The notes beneath the pieces are model-generated. The model was not told the DNA's origin and searched no databases. It saw only the letters and a list, made by a program, of their open reading frames with translations. The translations under genes and the position numbers were made by a program. DNA of 64,000 nucleotides. Origin: CADCTB01 sp963768975 (GTDB taxonomy: Bacteria > Actinomycetota > Acidimicrobiia > Acidimicrobiales > AC-14). Numbering within the stretch: position 1 is the stretch's first letter; every line of letters starts with the position of its first letter. This document shows, piece by piece, positions 17,786-25,516 of this stretch. The stretch lies in assembly GCA_963768975.1 (NCBI GenBank), contig CAVYKB010000013.1:1-64000 (forward strand), given 5' to 3'.

Positions 17786-18670
17786 TTAGCGGACGGTGGT
17801 GGTGGTGCTAGACGCCGGCGCCGTCGCCGCCGATCCGACGTTCGGATCGCTGCGGAAGCTCTCGGCGATCCTGTCGAACGTCCCCGCCATCGGCTCGAAG
17901 TCGTCAGGCAGGGTCTGGAACACGATGATGTTCATCTTGTTGCCCGAGAACAGAAAGTAGTGGGCGTGGACGGCCGTCACCGGGCCGTCCTCGAATGTGT
18001 AGAAGTAGTAGTAGCCCAGCATCCCGTTGAGGGAGATGGCCTGCTCCTTGAGCACCTTCACCGTGGCGTTGGAGGCCACCAAACCGTCGGTGACGGCCTT
18101 GAAGTTCTGCAGGTTCTGCGGCGTGGCCGGCTGCTGGATGGGCACGACCCGGATGGTGAAGGCCACGTTGTTGCCGCCGTCGACGGCCAGGCGGTAGTCG
18201 GCGACCGGCACGTCCACCTTCCGCCACGCCCGGGGGTACTCGACGGAGATGCCGGTTTGCGGGTCCCGGAAGGTGGTCACCGGGACCGGCGTGTTCTCGG
18301 GCGCCGGCTGGGGGCCCGGGTCCCCCCGGTCCTGGGTGGCGACGGCGATGGCGATACCGCTCGCGATGACGACCACCGAGGTGATGATGGTCATGAGCAC
18401 GACCATCCGCTTCTGGCGGGGGTCGGGCGGCGGGGGAGCGTCGAGCTCGTCTTCGCCGGCGACCTCGGCGGTGGCCACCGGCTGGCGGCGGGTCGCCGGC
18501 GCCGGCCTCCTGGCCGACGACCGGGTGCGCGCCGTCTGCGCCCGCCTCTGCGCCGCCTTCAGCTCAGCTCGGCTCGGCGGCCGCCGGCGGGGCTGGGGGC
18601 GCGGGGGCGGCGGCGGTCCGTCGGGGGGGGATTCGTCTACGTCGGAAGGCAATTCTGGGCCTGCGATCAC
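17786..18670 (-). CDS. Membrane-anchored protein with PsbP/LpqN-like domain
   Basis: A basic, proline-rich cytoplasmic N-terminus (PPPPPRPQPRRRPPSR) is followed by one membrane helix (VVLMTIITSVVVIASGIAIA) and an extracytoplasmic domain (TFRDPQTGISVEYPRAWRKV to FDRIAESFRS) with the strand-helix plan of PsbP/LpqN-type domains. A Thr-rich tail ends it. The start is uncertain. I chose the GTG at 18670; an upstream start at 18802 would add 44 poor-looking residues and run into the divergent promoter at 18763. No function can be assigned. Confidence 0.7.
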   Translation of the reverse strand: MIAGPELPSDVDESPPDGPPPPPRPQPRRRPPSRAELKAAQRRAQTARTRSSARRPAPATRRQPVATAEVAGEDELDAPPPPDPRQKRMVVLMTIITSVVVIASGIAIAVATQDRGDPGPQPAPENTPVPVTTFRDPQTGISVEYPRAWRKVDVPVADYRLAVDGGNNVAFTIRVVPIQQPATPQNLQNFKAVTDGLVASNATVKVLKEQAISLNGMLGYYYFYTFEDGPVTAVHAHYFLFSGNKMNIIVFQTLPDDFEPMAGTFDRIAESFRSDPNVGSAATAPASSTTTTVR

Positions 18671-18762
18671 TTGTGCCGGGCGGGGCCGGCGCGTCTTTGG
18701 AGAGGTACGGTGCCGGGCGGTCGGCCCGGCGGAAAATTCGATGGAAGCGGCCGACTGATCCG

Positions 18763-18790
18763 TTGACCGCGTAACTGTGAAAAGTCTATT
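18763..18790 (+). promoter_or_regulatory. Sigma70-type promoter
   Basis: TTGACC (18763-18768), 16 bp, then TCTATT (18785-18790), 30 bp before the ATG at 18821. It drives the second small-protein cluster. Confidence 0.5.
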
Positions 18791-18820
18791 GTGACTCCGC
18801 ATTCAACGGAAGGGGTGTGC

Positions 18821-19093
18821 ATGTCGTCAGTCCTTGCTGCGGTCGATCTGTCCGGCTGGTATGTCGGGTACATCGTTGCAGCTGTCCTAATCACCGTCGT
18901 GGTTATCCTGGTCGGGATCATCCTCGGCCTCGCCCGCCGCATCGGGGTGCAGGCCGACGTCGTCGTCGGCGCACTCGACCAGGCTCGCATCAACACGCTC
19001 CCCTTGTGGGACGTCGACAAGGTTAACGGCGGCGTCCGTTCCATCATCAAGAGTGCCCAGGAGGCACGTTCGGTCCTCGGAGGTGGGCAGTGA
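18821..19093 (+). CDS. Small membrane-anchored protein
   Basis: 90 residues. One N-terminal membrane helix (YIVAAVLITVVVILVGIIL) and a short amphipathic tail (DVVVGALDQARINTLPLWDV, VNGGVRSIIKSAQEARSV). GGAAGGGG lies before the ATG. It resembles the protein at 14045 in size and plan. The stop overlaps the next GTG (GTGA), so this is the first of three coupled genes. Function unknown. Confidence 0.75.
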   Translation: MSSVLAAVDLSGWYVGYIVAAVLITVVVILVGIILGLARRIGVQADVVVGALDQARINTLPLWDVDKVNGGVRSIIKSAQEARSVLGGGQ

Positions 19094-19383
19094 TCCTCGC
19101 CGATGTGGCAAGGGAGCACATCACGTTCTGGTGGGTGACCCTCGGCCTCGGCGCCGTCGTCATCTCCGCCGTCATCCTGCTCCTGTCGTTGCTCGTCACC
19201 TTCGTCGACGACATCGACAAGAACGTTCGTGAGGCGTGGGACACGGCCACCCGGGTCGCCCAGAACACCGCCACCACGTGGATGCTCAACCAGGCCGGGT
19301 CTCTCACCGCCGACCTGCGCAACGAGGTCCGCAAGCACGCTGAGTTGTTCGAGGCCGCTGCGGCCGCCGAGAGGAGAAGGTAG
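19090..19383 (+). CDS. Small membrane-anchored protein
   Basis: 97 residues from the GTG at 19090. One membrane helix (LGAVVISAVILLLSLLVTFV) followed by a charged helix (VREAWDTATRVAQNTATTW, LRNEVRKHAELFEAAAAAE) that could form a coiled coil. Both ends overlap the neighbouring genes, so the three products are probably made in equal amounts and may form one complex. No family recognised. Confidence 0.75.
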   Translation: MILADVAREHITFWWVTLGLGAVVISAVILLLSLLVTFVDDIDKNVREAWDTATRVAQNTATTWMLNQAGSLTADLRNEVRKHAELFEAAAAAERRR

Positions 19384-19634
19384 TGACGCTTCGTATCTTC
19401 CTCACCGTCTTCGAGATCGCCCTGCTCGTCGGCGTTCTGGCCACCTTCCTCAACATCGTGGCCAAGCAGCTCAACCGGATCTCGGCCAACCTGGCCCGGA
19501 TCGCCTGGGGTGTCCGCGCCGTGGAGACCATGTGCGGCGTCATCGGCCCCGCCGTTGACCGCATCAACGGCAACCTGGTCGACGTCAACAACGACCTGAC
19601 CCGGGCGGCGGCTGCCGCCGAGACCCTCGCCTAG
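19383..19634 (+). CDS. Small membrane-anchored protein
   Basis: 83 residues from the GTG at 19383, which shares a base with the previous TAG. One membrane helix (IFLTVFEIALLVGVLATFL), then an amphipathic segment with the VDRINGNLVDVNNDLTRAA pattern also found in the 15568 protein. This links the two small-protein clusters as paralogous. It is the last gene before a weak hairpin. Confidence 0.75.
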   Translation: MTLRIFLTVFEIALLVGVLATFLNIVAKQLNRISANLARIAWGVRAVETMCGVIGPAVDRINGNLVDVNNDLTRAAAAAETLA

Positions 19635-19653
19635 GGATTAGCCAGGGGAAAGC

Positions 19654-19675
19654 GACCGGCCCCGGGAGGCCGGTC
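19654..19675 (+). terminator. Weak terminator hairpin
   Basis: GACCGGCC/GGCCGGTC with a six-base loop, 20 bp after the cluster's stop; no T-run. Confidence 0.45.
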
Positions 19676-19712
19676 TGGCCAACACTCACCGGGCCATTCG
19701 TAGAATGGGCCG

Positions 19713-20162
19713 GTGACCGACTGGCCGCTTCCCCCGCTGTTCGAGCCGAGAGGCCCGCGCGACTCCGACGAGGAGGTCGTGCGGGCCTTTCTGCGTCACG
19801 CCGGCCCCACGCCCCACTCCGAGCGTCTCCACGTGGAGGACCGCGTGCTCCGCGTCGACGGCGACTTCCCGCTCGCCCTGTGGATCGGCCCCCGCTCGGT
19901 GCTGCTGCTCCATGACCTCCCTGACCACGTGGCCGGCATCGCCGGCGAGGTCGCCGGCATCCTCACCGGCGAGGGGCTCGCTCTGCTCGACCAGCAGCAA
20001 CCCCTCGGCATCCCCGTGGGCATGCAGTACGTCGGCGCCCGCACCGTCACCTGGGACCTGTGGGGCGCCGACATCGACGAGGCGTTCGCCGACCTGCGCC
20101 TCGCAGCCGTGGGCGGCGAGGGCGATTCCCTCCTCGGCGGCGGCGGGCCTCCCGTCTTTTGA
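19713..20162 (+). CDS. Hypothetical protein
   Basis: 149 residues from the GTG at 19713. A soluble alpha-beta protein without signal peptide; features include EEVVRAFLRHAGPTPHSERL, VDGDFPLALWIGPRSVLL and TVTWDLWGADIDEAFADLRL, ending in a glycine-rich tail. The TGA shares bases with the TTG start of the phosphatase downstream, so the two are coupled. I do not recognise the family. Confidence 0.7.
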   Translation: MTDWPLPPLFEPRGPRDSDEEVVRAFLRHAGPTPHSERLHVEDRVLRVDGDFPLALWIGPRSVLLLHDLPDHVAGIAGEVAGILTGEGLALLDQQQPLGIPVGMQYVGARTVTWDLWGADIDEAFADLRLAAVGGEGDSLLGGGGPPVF

Positions 20163-20920
20163 GCCGGCTGCGCGCCGTCATCTTCGATGTCGACGGCACC
20201 CTGGTCGACAGCGAGCGCCACGGCCACCGGGTGGCGTTCAACCGGGCGTTCGAGGCCTTCGACCTGCCCTACCGCTGGGACGAGGCACTCTACGGCGACC
20301 TGCTCCACACCACTGGGGGCCGGCGCCGGATCAGGGGCTACCTCGCCGGCCAGGGCGTTGACGCGGCCGAGGCCGACGAGTTGGCCGGCGCCCTTCACGA
20401 GCGCAAGACCGCCATCCTCGAGGAGATGGTCGACGCCGGCGCCATCGAGCTCCGCCCCGGCGCAGGCCGCCTGGTGCGCGAGCTGGGCGAAGCCGGCGTG
20501 GCCCGCGCCGTCGGCACCACCGGCAGCCGGCGCTGGGTCGAGCGGCTGCTGCGCCACACCCTTGGCGAGATGGACTGGGACGCCATCGTGGCCGGCGACG
20601 ACGTCATCAACCGCAAGCCCGACCCCGAGGTCTTCACGACGGCTGTCGACAAGCTCGGCGTGACCGGGCCCGGCCAGGTGGTCGTCATCGAGGACTCCTA
20701 CGAGGGCCTGGCCGCGGCCCGCGCCGCCGGCCTGTGCTGCGTGGTAGTGGTCAACGGGTACACCGCCGCCCACGACCTGGCCGGCGCCGACCTCATCGTC
20801 GAAGGCTTCGGCGAGCCCGGTGCGCCGGCGGCGGTGCTGGCGGACCCGCACGGCACCGGCTGCGACGGCATCCTCACGCCGGCGCTGCTCCGAACTGTCC
20901 TCGAGAGCACGTCGAAGTAG
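20159..20920 (+). CDS. HAD-superfamily phosphatase (CbbY/phosphoglycolate phosphatase-like)
   Basis: 253 residues from a TTG overlapping the previous stop. HAD motif I is FDVDGTLVDSE with both aspartates, the cap domain follows (residues about 20-90), motif II is VGTTGSRRWVE, the motif III lysine is in INRKPDPEVF, and motif IV is VIEDSYEGLAAA. This is the subfamily I cap type shared by phosphoglycolate phosphatase, beta-phosphoglucomutase and CbbY. The specific sugar or acid phosphate cannot be told. Cytoplasmic. Confidence 0.88.
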   Translation: MSRLRAVIFDVDGTLVDSERHGHRVAFNRAFEAFDLPYRWDEALYGDLLHTTGGRRRIRGYLAGQGVDAAEADELAGALHERKTAILEEMVDAGAIELRPGAGRLVRELGEAGVARAVGTTGSRRWVERLLRHTLGEMDWDAIVAGDDVINRKPDPEVFTTAVDKLGVTGPGQVVVIEDSYEGLAAARAAGLCCVVVVNGYTAAHDLAGADLIVEGFGEPGAPAAVLADPHGTGCDGILTPALLRTVLESTSK

Positions 20921-20955
20921 GCTCGTCACATCCCGTTCAGGGGAGGAACCAGAAG

Positions 20956-21897
20956 TTGGATCAGGCCGTTCCGGCCGGCGGGGAGCCCGCTGAGAAGCTG
21001 TTCGCCTTCACGACCCGCTCGCGTCTGAAAGGGCCGTGGTTCTTCCCCCACATGCTCTACGCCACCCTGCGGGTGCGCCGGCAGCTGAAGGCCACGGGCG
21101 ATGTCGTCCGCTGGGCCAGCATCATCGCCGGTCCCAGCGAGTTCTGGACGATCAGCATCTGGAAGAGCCGCCATGACATGCAGGAGTTCATGCGGTCGGG
21201 CGCCCACGACGACATCATGTGGTTCTTCTCCAAGTGGCTGCGCTCGTTCTGGTTGATGCGCTGGCGGCCCGGCCCCGAGGAGCTGGGCCAGCTCAAGGGC
21301 CTCACCATGGGCCGGCCCGAGCCCGCCTACCAGACCACCGACGGCCCCAAGCCGGAGGCGCTGGAGAAGGCGCTCGAGCACCTGCCCAAGCTGCGGGCGG
21401 CCATGAGCGTCGACGGCGAGGTCACCTACGACACCACCGTCTACGCCCGGCGCCGGCGGGCCGAGGTGCGGGGGGCCGGCGGCGGGGTGGTGCACATCGC
21501 CACGTCGACCCGCCGCACGGTCGAGGCCTATCTCGCCCTGCGGGACCTGGAACAAGAGTCCTGCGGCGATCCCGACTTCCTGAAGGGCGTGGTCGGGATC
21601 AGCAAGCCCGGCCAGCTCTACCTGCTCACCGTGTGGCGGGACCGGGCCGGCACCCGCCGGATGCTGCACTCCCCGCAGGTACGGAAGCTGGGCGAGCGCT
21701 TCCCCGGCCTGTGGGCCAACGAATGGCTTCCGGAGAATGAGTTCGGCCACTGGGACGGCCTTCGCCTGCGCCGGGCCCGCGCCCGCTACGCCATCCAGAT
21801 GCCGAAGGCGGCCATGGATCTGGACAAGGGGGCCGTCGTCGAGGAGCTGCCGCAGCTCTCGATGCCCGAGCGCCAGCGCGAACCGTCTCAGGGTTGA
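20956..21897 (+). CDS. Two-domain dimeric alpha-beta-barrel-like protein
   Basis: 313 residues from a TTG with GGGGAGGA about 10 bp upstream. Two similar halves are visible. The first holds WASIIAGPSEFWTISIWKS and a helix MQEFMRSGAHDDIMWFF; the second holds GVVGISKPGQLYLLTVWRD and TRRMLHSPQVRKLGERFP. This strand-helix-strand pattern with a Trp-containing edge strand is that of antibiotic-biosynthesis-monooxygenase or haem-monooxygenase-like ferredoxin folds. No catalytic assignment is possible. It follows the HAD gene by 35 bp. Confidence 0.6.
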   Translation: MDQAVPAGGEPAEKLFAFTTRSRLKGPWFFPHMLYATLRVRRQLKATGDVVRWASIIAGPSEFWTISIWKSRHDMQEFMRSGAHDDIMWFFSKWLRSFWLMRWRPGPEELGQLKGLTMGRPEPAYQTTDGPKPEALEKALEHLPKLRAAMSVDGEVTYDTTVYARRRRAEVRGAGGGVVHIATSTRRTVEAYLALRDLEQESCGDPDFLKGVVGISKPGQLYLLTVWRDRAGTRRMLHSPQVRKLGERFPGLWANEWLPENEFGHWDGLRLRRARARYAIQMPKAAMDLDKGAVVEELPQLSMPERQREPSQG

Positions 21898-21977
21898 TCT
21901 CGGGGTTTCCCCGGGCGTCCGGGGGTAGGCGGCGAGACTAAAGTGGTTGCATGCGCGATGGGCGAGGGGGCTGACCT

Positions 21978-23366
21978 GTGGCCACGCAGGCACTCAAGTG
22001 TGAGCGTCACGGCGAGGCGACGCGCCTCACCTGTGTCGAATGCGGCAAACCCATCTGCCCGAAATGCGCGGTGCGGACCGATGTCGGCCTCAAGTGCGAG
22101 GCCGATGCGAAGGGGGTCGAGCTCTCGAAGGAGACGCTCGCCATGCTGCGGCCGAGCCGCACGCCGGTCTACCTCGGCGTCGCCGGTATCGCCGTTCTCC
22201 TTGCTCTCATCGTCTTCGGCCTGACGCGAAGCGGCGAGGAGGGCGAGACGCCCACCTCCGCCCTTCCCGCCGTCGGCACCTGGACGGCGAGCCCCGACCT
22301 GGTGAGCATCCGGGGCACCACCACCGCCGTCGTCCTGAAGGAAGGCAAGGCGCTCGCCATCGGTGGCGGCGTCGGCATCCAGGCGGTCGCGGCCGTCGAG
22401 GTCTTCGACCCGGCCTCGGGCGTCTGGCAGGCGACGACCCCGATGAACCAGGCTCGGCGCGGCCACCAGGCCGTCCTCCTGGGTGACGGCAAGGTGCTGG
22501 TGGCCGGCGGCATCAACGAGGGCGAGCTGCTCTCGTCGGTCGAGATCTTCGATCCCGGCGCGTCGCGCTGGACGACCGTGGCCCCCATGAGCGTCCCCCG
22601 CCTCGGCAGCACCCTCACCCTGCTGACCAACGGCAACGTCCTGGTCACCGGCGGCACGTCGGCCGAGACCGCCTCGGGCGCCGGCGGCGGTCAGACCATT
22701 CGCCCCGACGCCTCCGCCGAGGTCTACAACGTGGCCGCCAACCGCTGGACCAAGACCTCCGGCGCTCTCTCCACCCCCCGCTTCGAGCACACCGCCACCG
22801 CCCTCGACGACGGCCGGGTCCTCATCGCCGGCGGCCAGGGCCCGCCGATCTCCGGTGTGGCCGCCGCCCTCGCCACCACCGAGATCTACGACCCCGCAGT
22901 CGATAGCTTCCGCAAGTCCAACGACATGAGTGACGCCCGCTTCAACCACACCGCCCTCAAGCTCCCCGACCGCACGGTCATGGTGATCGGCGGCGCCGGC
23001 GGCCAGAACGGCGACGTATCGCTCTCCACCGCCGAGGTGTTCAACCCCGGCGATGGCAGCTGGACCAACGTCGGCGCCCTCACCGGCAGCCGGAGCGGGC
23101 ACATCGCCGCCGTCTTCCCCGATGGTCGGGTGCTCGTGGCCGGCGGGGAGTCGATCACCCGCGGGAACCGCAGGTCCCTGAATACCGCCGAGATCTTCAC
23201 CCTCGAGAAGCGGGAGTGGCAGTCGGCCGGACAGATGAACTGTCCCCGCAGCGAGCCGTCGGCCGCGTTGCTCGGCGACGGCAGCGTGCTCGTCGTCGCC
23301 GGTGACTTCGCCGCACCCGGCCAGCAGCCGGACCCCAAAGGCTGCGCCGACCGTTACCGCCCGTAG
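21978..23366 (+). CDS. Kelch-repeat membrane protein with N-terminal zinc finger
   Basis: 462 residues from a GTG. Residues 7-40 form a B-box-like zinc site (CERHGEATRLTCVECGKPIC, PKCAV, LKCE). A membrane helix (VYLGVAGIAVLLALIVFGL) follows at about 66-84, then at least six kelch blades of the form VLVAGG...TAEIFDP...W on the outside (GKVLVAGGINEGE, GRVLIAGGQGP, VMVIGGAGGQNG, GRVLVAGGES). The propeller probably binds a partner or polysaccharide. The same zinc-finger-plus-helix N-terminus recurs at 32723, next to the second FtsH gene. Confidence 0.85.
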   Translation: MATQALKCERHGEATRLTCVECGKPICPKCAVRTDVGLKCEADAKGVELSKETLAMLRPSRTPVYLGVAGIAVLLALIVFGLTRSGEEGETPTSALPAVGTWTASPDLVSIRGTTTAVVLKEGKALAIGGGVGIQAVAAVEVFDPASGVWQATTPMNQARRGHQAVLLGDGKVLVAGGINEGELLSSVEIFDPGASRWTTVAPMSVPRLGSTLTLLTNGNVLVTGGTSAETASGAGGGQTIRPDASAEVYNVAANRWTKTSGALSTPRFEHTATALDDGRVLIAGGQGPPISGVAAALATTEIYDPAVDSFRKSNDMSDARFNHTALKLPDRTVMVIGGAGGQNGDVSLSTAEVFNPGDGSWTNVGALTGSRSGHIAAVFPDGRVLVAGGESITRGNRRSLNTAEIFTLEKREWQSAGQMNCPRSEPSAALLGDGSVLVVAGDFAAPGQQPDPKGCADRYRP

Positions 23367-23453
23367 CACCCCTGCAGGACCGACACTTCCCGAACCCAGC
23401 AATGCCAACCCCTTAGTACACGACTGTCCCAATGCACACCGAGGAGTACTCCC

Positions 23454-25385
23454 ATGGCTAAGAAGAAGCTCGACCAGCCGCCGTCCCCGGCCGATGACGA
23501 CGCCCGCAAGGCAAAGGCCAAGAGGAAGGGCCTTCTCTTCGCCATCCTCGCCATGCCGATCCTGATCGGCTTCTACGCCACCCTGCTCTGGTGGTCCAGC
23601 CCCCGCACCGAGGGTCGTGAGCTGCGCCTCGACCAGTACATCACCCTGCTGCGCCAGGGCCGCATCTCCAGCGCCACCATCCTGGAGACCGACAACCGGA
23701 TATCGGGCACCTATGACCGGGGCAAGTACTGGGTGGCCGTGGCCGCCGGCCGGGAGACCATCTTCGCCCGCCTGACCTCCGCCCTCGAAGACGCCGGCGT
23801 GCCCCTCAAGGTCCAGCAGCAGCCGCTGAAGAACCTCCTGGTGCCGGCCAGCCTCATCCTGCCCGCCTTCATCGTGGTCGACGGCTTCCTCATCCTGTTC
23901 CTGGCCTTCCGGGGCGGGGGGTCCGACGGCTACAGCGCCTTCGGCAAGTCCCGGGCCAAGCGCATGGCCACCGGTGAGTCCAAGATCACCTTCGCCGACG
24001 TGGCCGGGGTGGACGAGGCCATCGAGGAGCTGGCCGAGGTCCGTGACTATCTCGGCTCTCCCGACAAGTTCCTGGCCATGGGCGCCGCGGTGCCCAAGGG
24101 CATCCTGCTCACCGGCCCGCCCGGCTGTGGCAAGACCCTGCTGGCCCGGGCCCTGGCCGGGGAGGCCAACGTGCCGTTCTTCTCCATCTCCGGCTCGGAG
24201 TTCGTGGAGATCTTCGTCGGCGTGGGCGCCAGCCGCATCCGTGACTTCTTCGCGGTGGCCAAGTCCGCCGCCCCCTGCATCGTCTTCATCGACGAGCTCG
24301 ACGCCGTGGGCCGGGGCCGTACCGCCATGGCCGTCGGTGGCCAGGACGAGCGGGAGGCCACCCTCAACCAGCTCCTGGTGGAGATGGACGGCTTCGAGAG
24401 CGGCTCGGGCGTCATCGTGCTGGCCGCCACCAACCGCCCCGACATCCTCGATGCCGCCCTCCTGCGCCCCGGGCGCTTCGACCGCCGGGTGGGCATCGAC
24501 CGTCCCGACGTGCGCGGCCGCGAGGGCGTGCTCAAGATCCACGCCCGGGGCAAGCCCCTCGCCGCGGAGATCGACATGGCCGCAGTGGCCAAGCGCACCG
24601 TGGGCTTCAGCGGCGCGGATCTGGCCAACGTGGTCAACGAGGCCGCCCTGCTGGCGGCAAGGCGGGGTTCCACCCAGGTCGAGGCCAAGCACATGTTCGA
24701 GGCCATCGAGCGCGTCGTCGCCGGCCCCGAGCGCCACACCCGCATCCTCAGCCCCCAGGACCGCTACCGCATCGCCTTCCACGAGGCCGGCCACGCCGTG
24801 GCCGCAACAGCACTCCCCGGCACCGACCGGGTGGGCAAGCTGAGCATCGTCGCCCGAGGCCACGCCGGCGGCTTCACCTGGTACGTGCCCGAGGGCGACA
24901 GCCTCTCCGTCACCCGCTCCCAGCTCCTGGACCGCATCGCGGCCATGATGGGCGGCCGGGTGGCCGAGGAGATCGTCACCGGCGAGTTCAGCTCCGGCAG
25001 CCAGTCCGACCTCGAGCAGGCCGGCACCCTGGCCCGGCGCATGGTGGCCGACTTCGGCATGTCCAAGAAGATGGGCCCCTACATCGTCAAGCCCTTCTCC
25101 AACGGCTACCAGGGCGAGATGGGCGTCGGCTACTCCGAGAAGGTGGCCGCCGACATCGACGCCGAGACCCAGGCCATCCTCAGCGAGGCCGAGGGCCGCT
25201 GCCGTGAGGTCCTCACCGCCAACCGCACCGCTCTCGACCAGCTGGCCCACGCCCTCATGGAGCAGGAGAGCCTGGAGGGCGATGCCCTCGACGACCTGCT
25301 GCTCAACGTCACCCAGACCGGTCCGGCCGACGCCACGCCGGCCGCCGCCGGCGCCGGCACCGGCAAGGCCATCGGCTCCAACTAG
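23454..25385 (+). CDS. ftsH: FtsH-type membrane AAA+ zinc protease (copy A)
   Basis: 643 residues. Membrane helix 1 at about 29-48 (AILAMPILIGFYATLLWW), an extracytoplasmic loop, helix 2 at about 125-145, then the AAA+ module with Walker A GPPGCGKT near 221, Walker B IVFIDELDAVG near 278 and the arginine-rich RPGRFDRRV. The protease domain has HEAGH at about 442 and the third ligand in QSDLEQ near 518. It degrades misfolded membrane and regulatory proteins. Bases 23541-25207 are almost identical to copy B at 30867-32533. GAGGAG precedes the ATG. Confidence 0.93.
   Translation: MAKKKLDQPPSPADDDARKAKAKRKGLLFAILAMPILIGFYATLLWWSSPRTEGRELRLDQYITLLRQGRISSATILETDNRISGTYDRGKYWVAVAAGRETIFARLTSALEDAGVPLKVQQQPLKNLLVPASLILPAFIVVDGFLILFLAFRGGGSDGYSAFGKSRAKRMATGESKITFADVAGVDEAIEELAEVRDYLGSPDKFLAMGAAVPKGILLTGPPGCGKTLLARALAGEANVPFFSISGSEFVEIFVGVGASRIRDFFAVAKSAAPCIVFIDELDAVGRGRTAMAVGGQDEREATLNQLLVEMDGFESGSGVIVLAATNRPDILDAALLRPGRFDRRVGIDRPDVRGREGVLKIHARGKPLAAEIDMAAVAKRTVGFSGADLANVVNEAALLAARRGSTQVEAKHMFEAIERVVAGPERHTRILSPQDRYRIAFHEAGHAVAATALPGTDRVGKLSIVARGHAGGFTWYVPEGDSLSVTRSQLLDRIAAMMGGRVAEEIVTGEFSSGSQSDLEQAGTLARRMVADFGMSKKMGPYIVKPFSNGYQGEMGVGYSEKVAADIDAETQAILSEAEGRCREVLTANRTALDQLAHALMEQESLEGDALDDLLLNVTQTGPADATPAAAGAGTGKAIGSN
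23541..25207 (+). repeat. 1667-bp near-identical repeat, copy A
   Basis: The core of the first ftsH gene matches 30867-32533 in the same orientation at a constant offset of 7326 bp. I noticed one mismatch (C at 23999 versus T at 31325). The 5' and 3' ends of the two genes diverge abruptly. This fits gene conversion or a recent duplication. Confidence 0.9.
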
Positions 25386-25399
25386 CAACAAGAAAATGA

Positions 25400-25446
25400 G
25401 GTAAAGCGGCGGTGACCGGTTCTCAACCCGTCACCGCCGCTTTACC
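25400..25446 (+). terminator. Intrinsic terminator after ftsH copy A
   Basis: A 17-bp perfect stem GGTAAAGCGGCGGTGAC/GTCACCGCCGCTTTACC, loop of 13 bases, followed by CTTT. Confidence 0.8.
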
Positions 25447-25516
25447 CTTTCAGCAGCGGCGGGCCTGACGTACACTTCGACACCATTTGCAGGCCGGGGA
25501 CCGGGGGGAAACCATC

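Noticed and set aside
21888..25391. Very long minus-strand open frame antisense to the kelch and ftsH genes
   Set aside because: It is the high-GC shadow of the plus-strand genes, made of Gly/Ala/His-rich sequence with no domain. The same shadow appears over the second ftsH copy.
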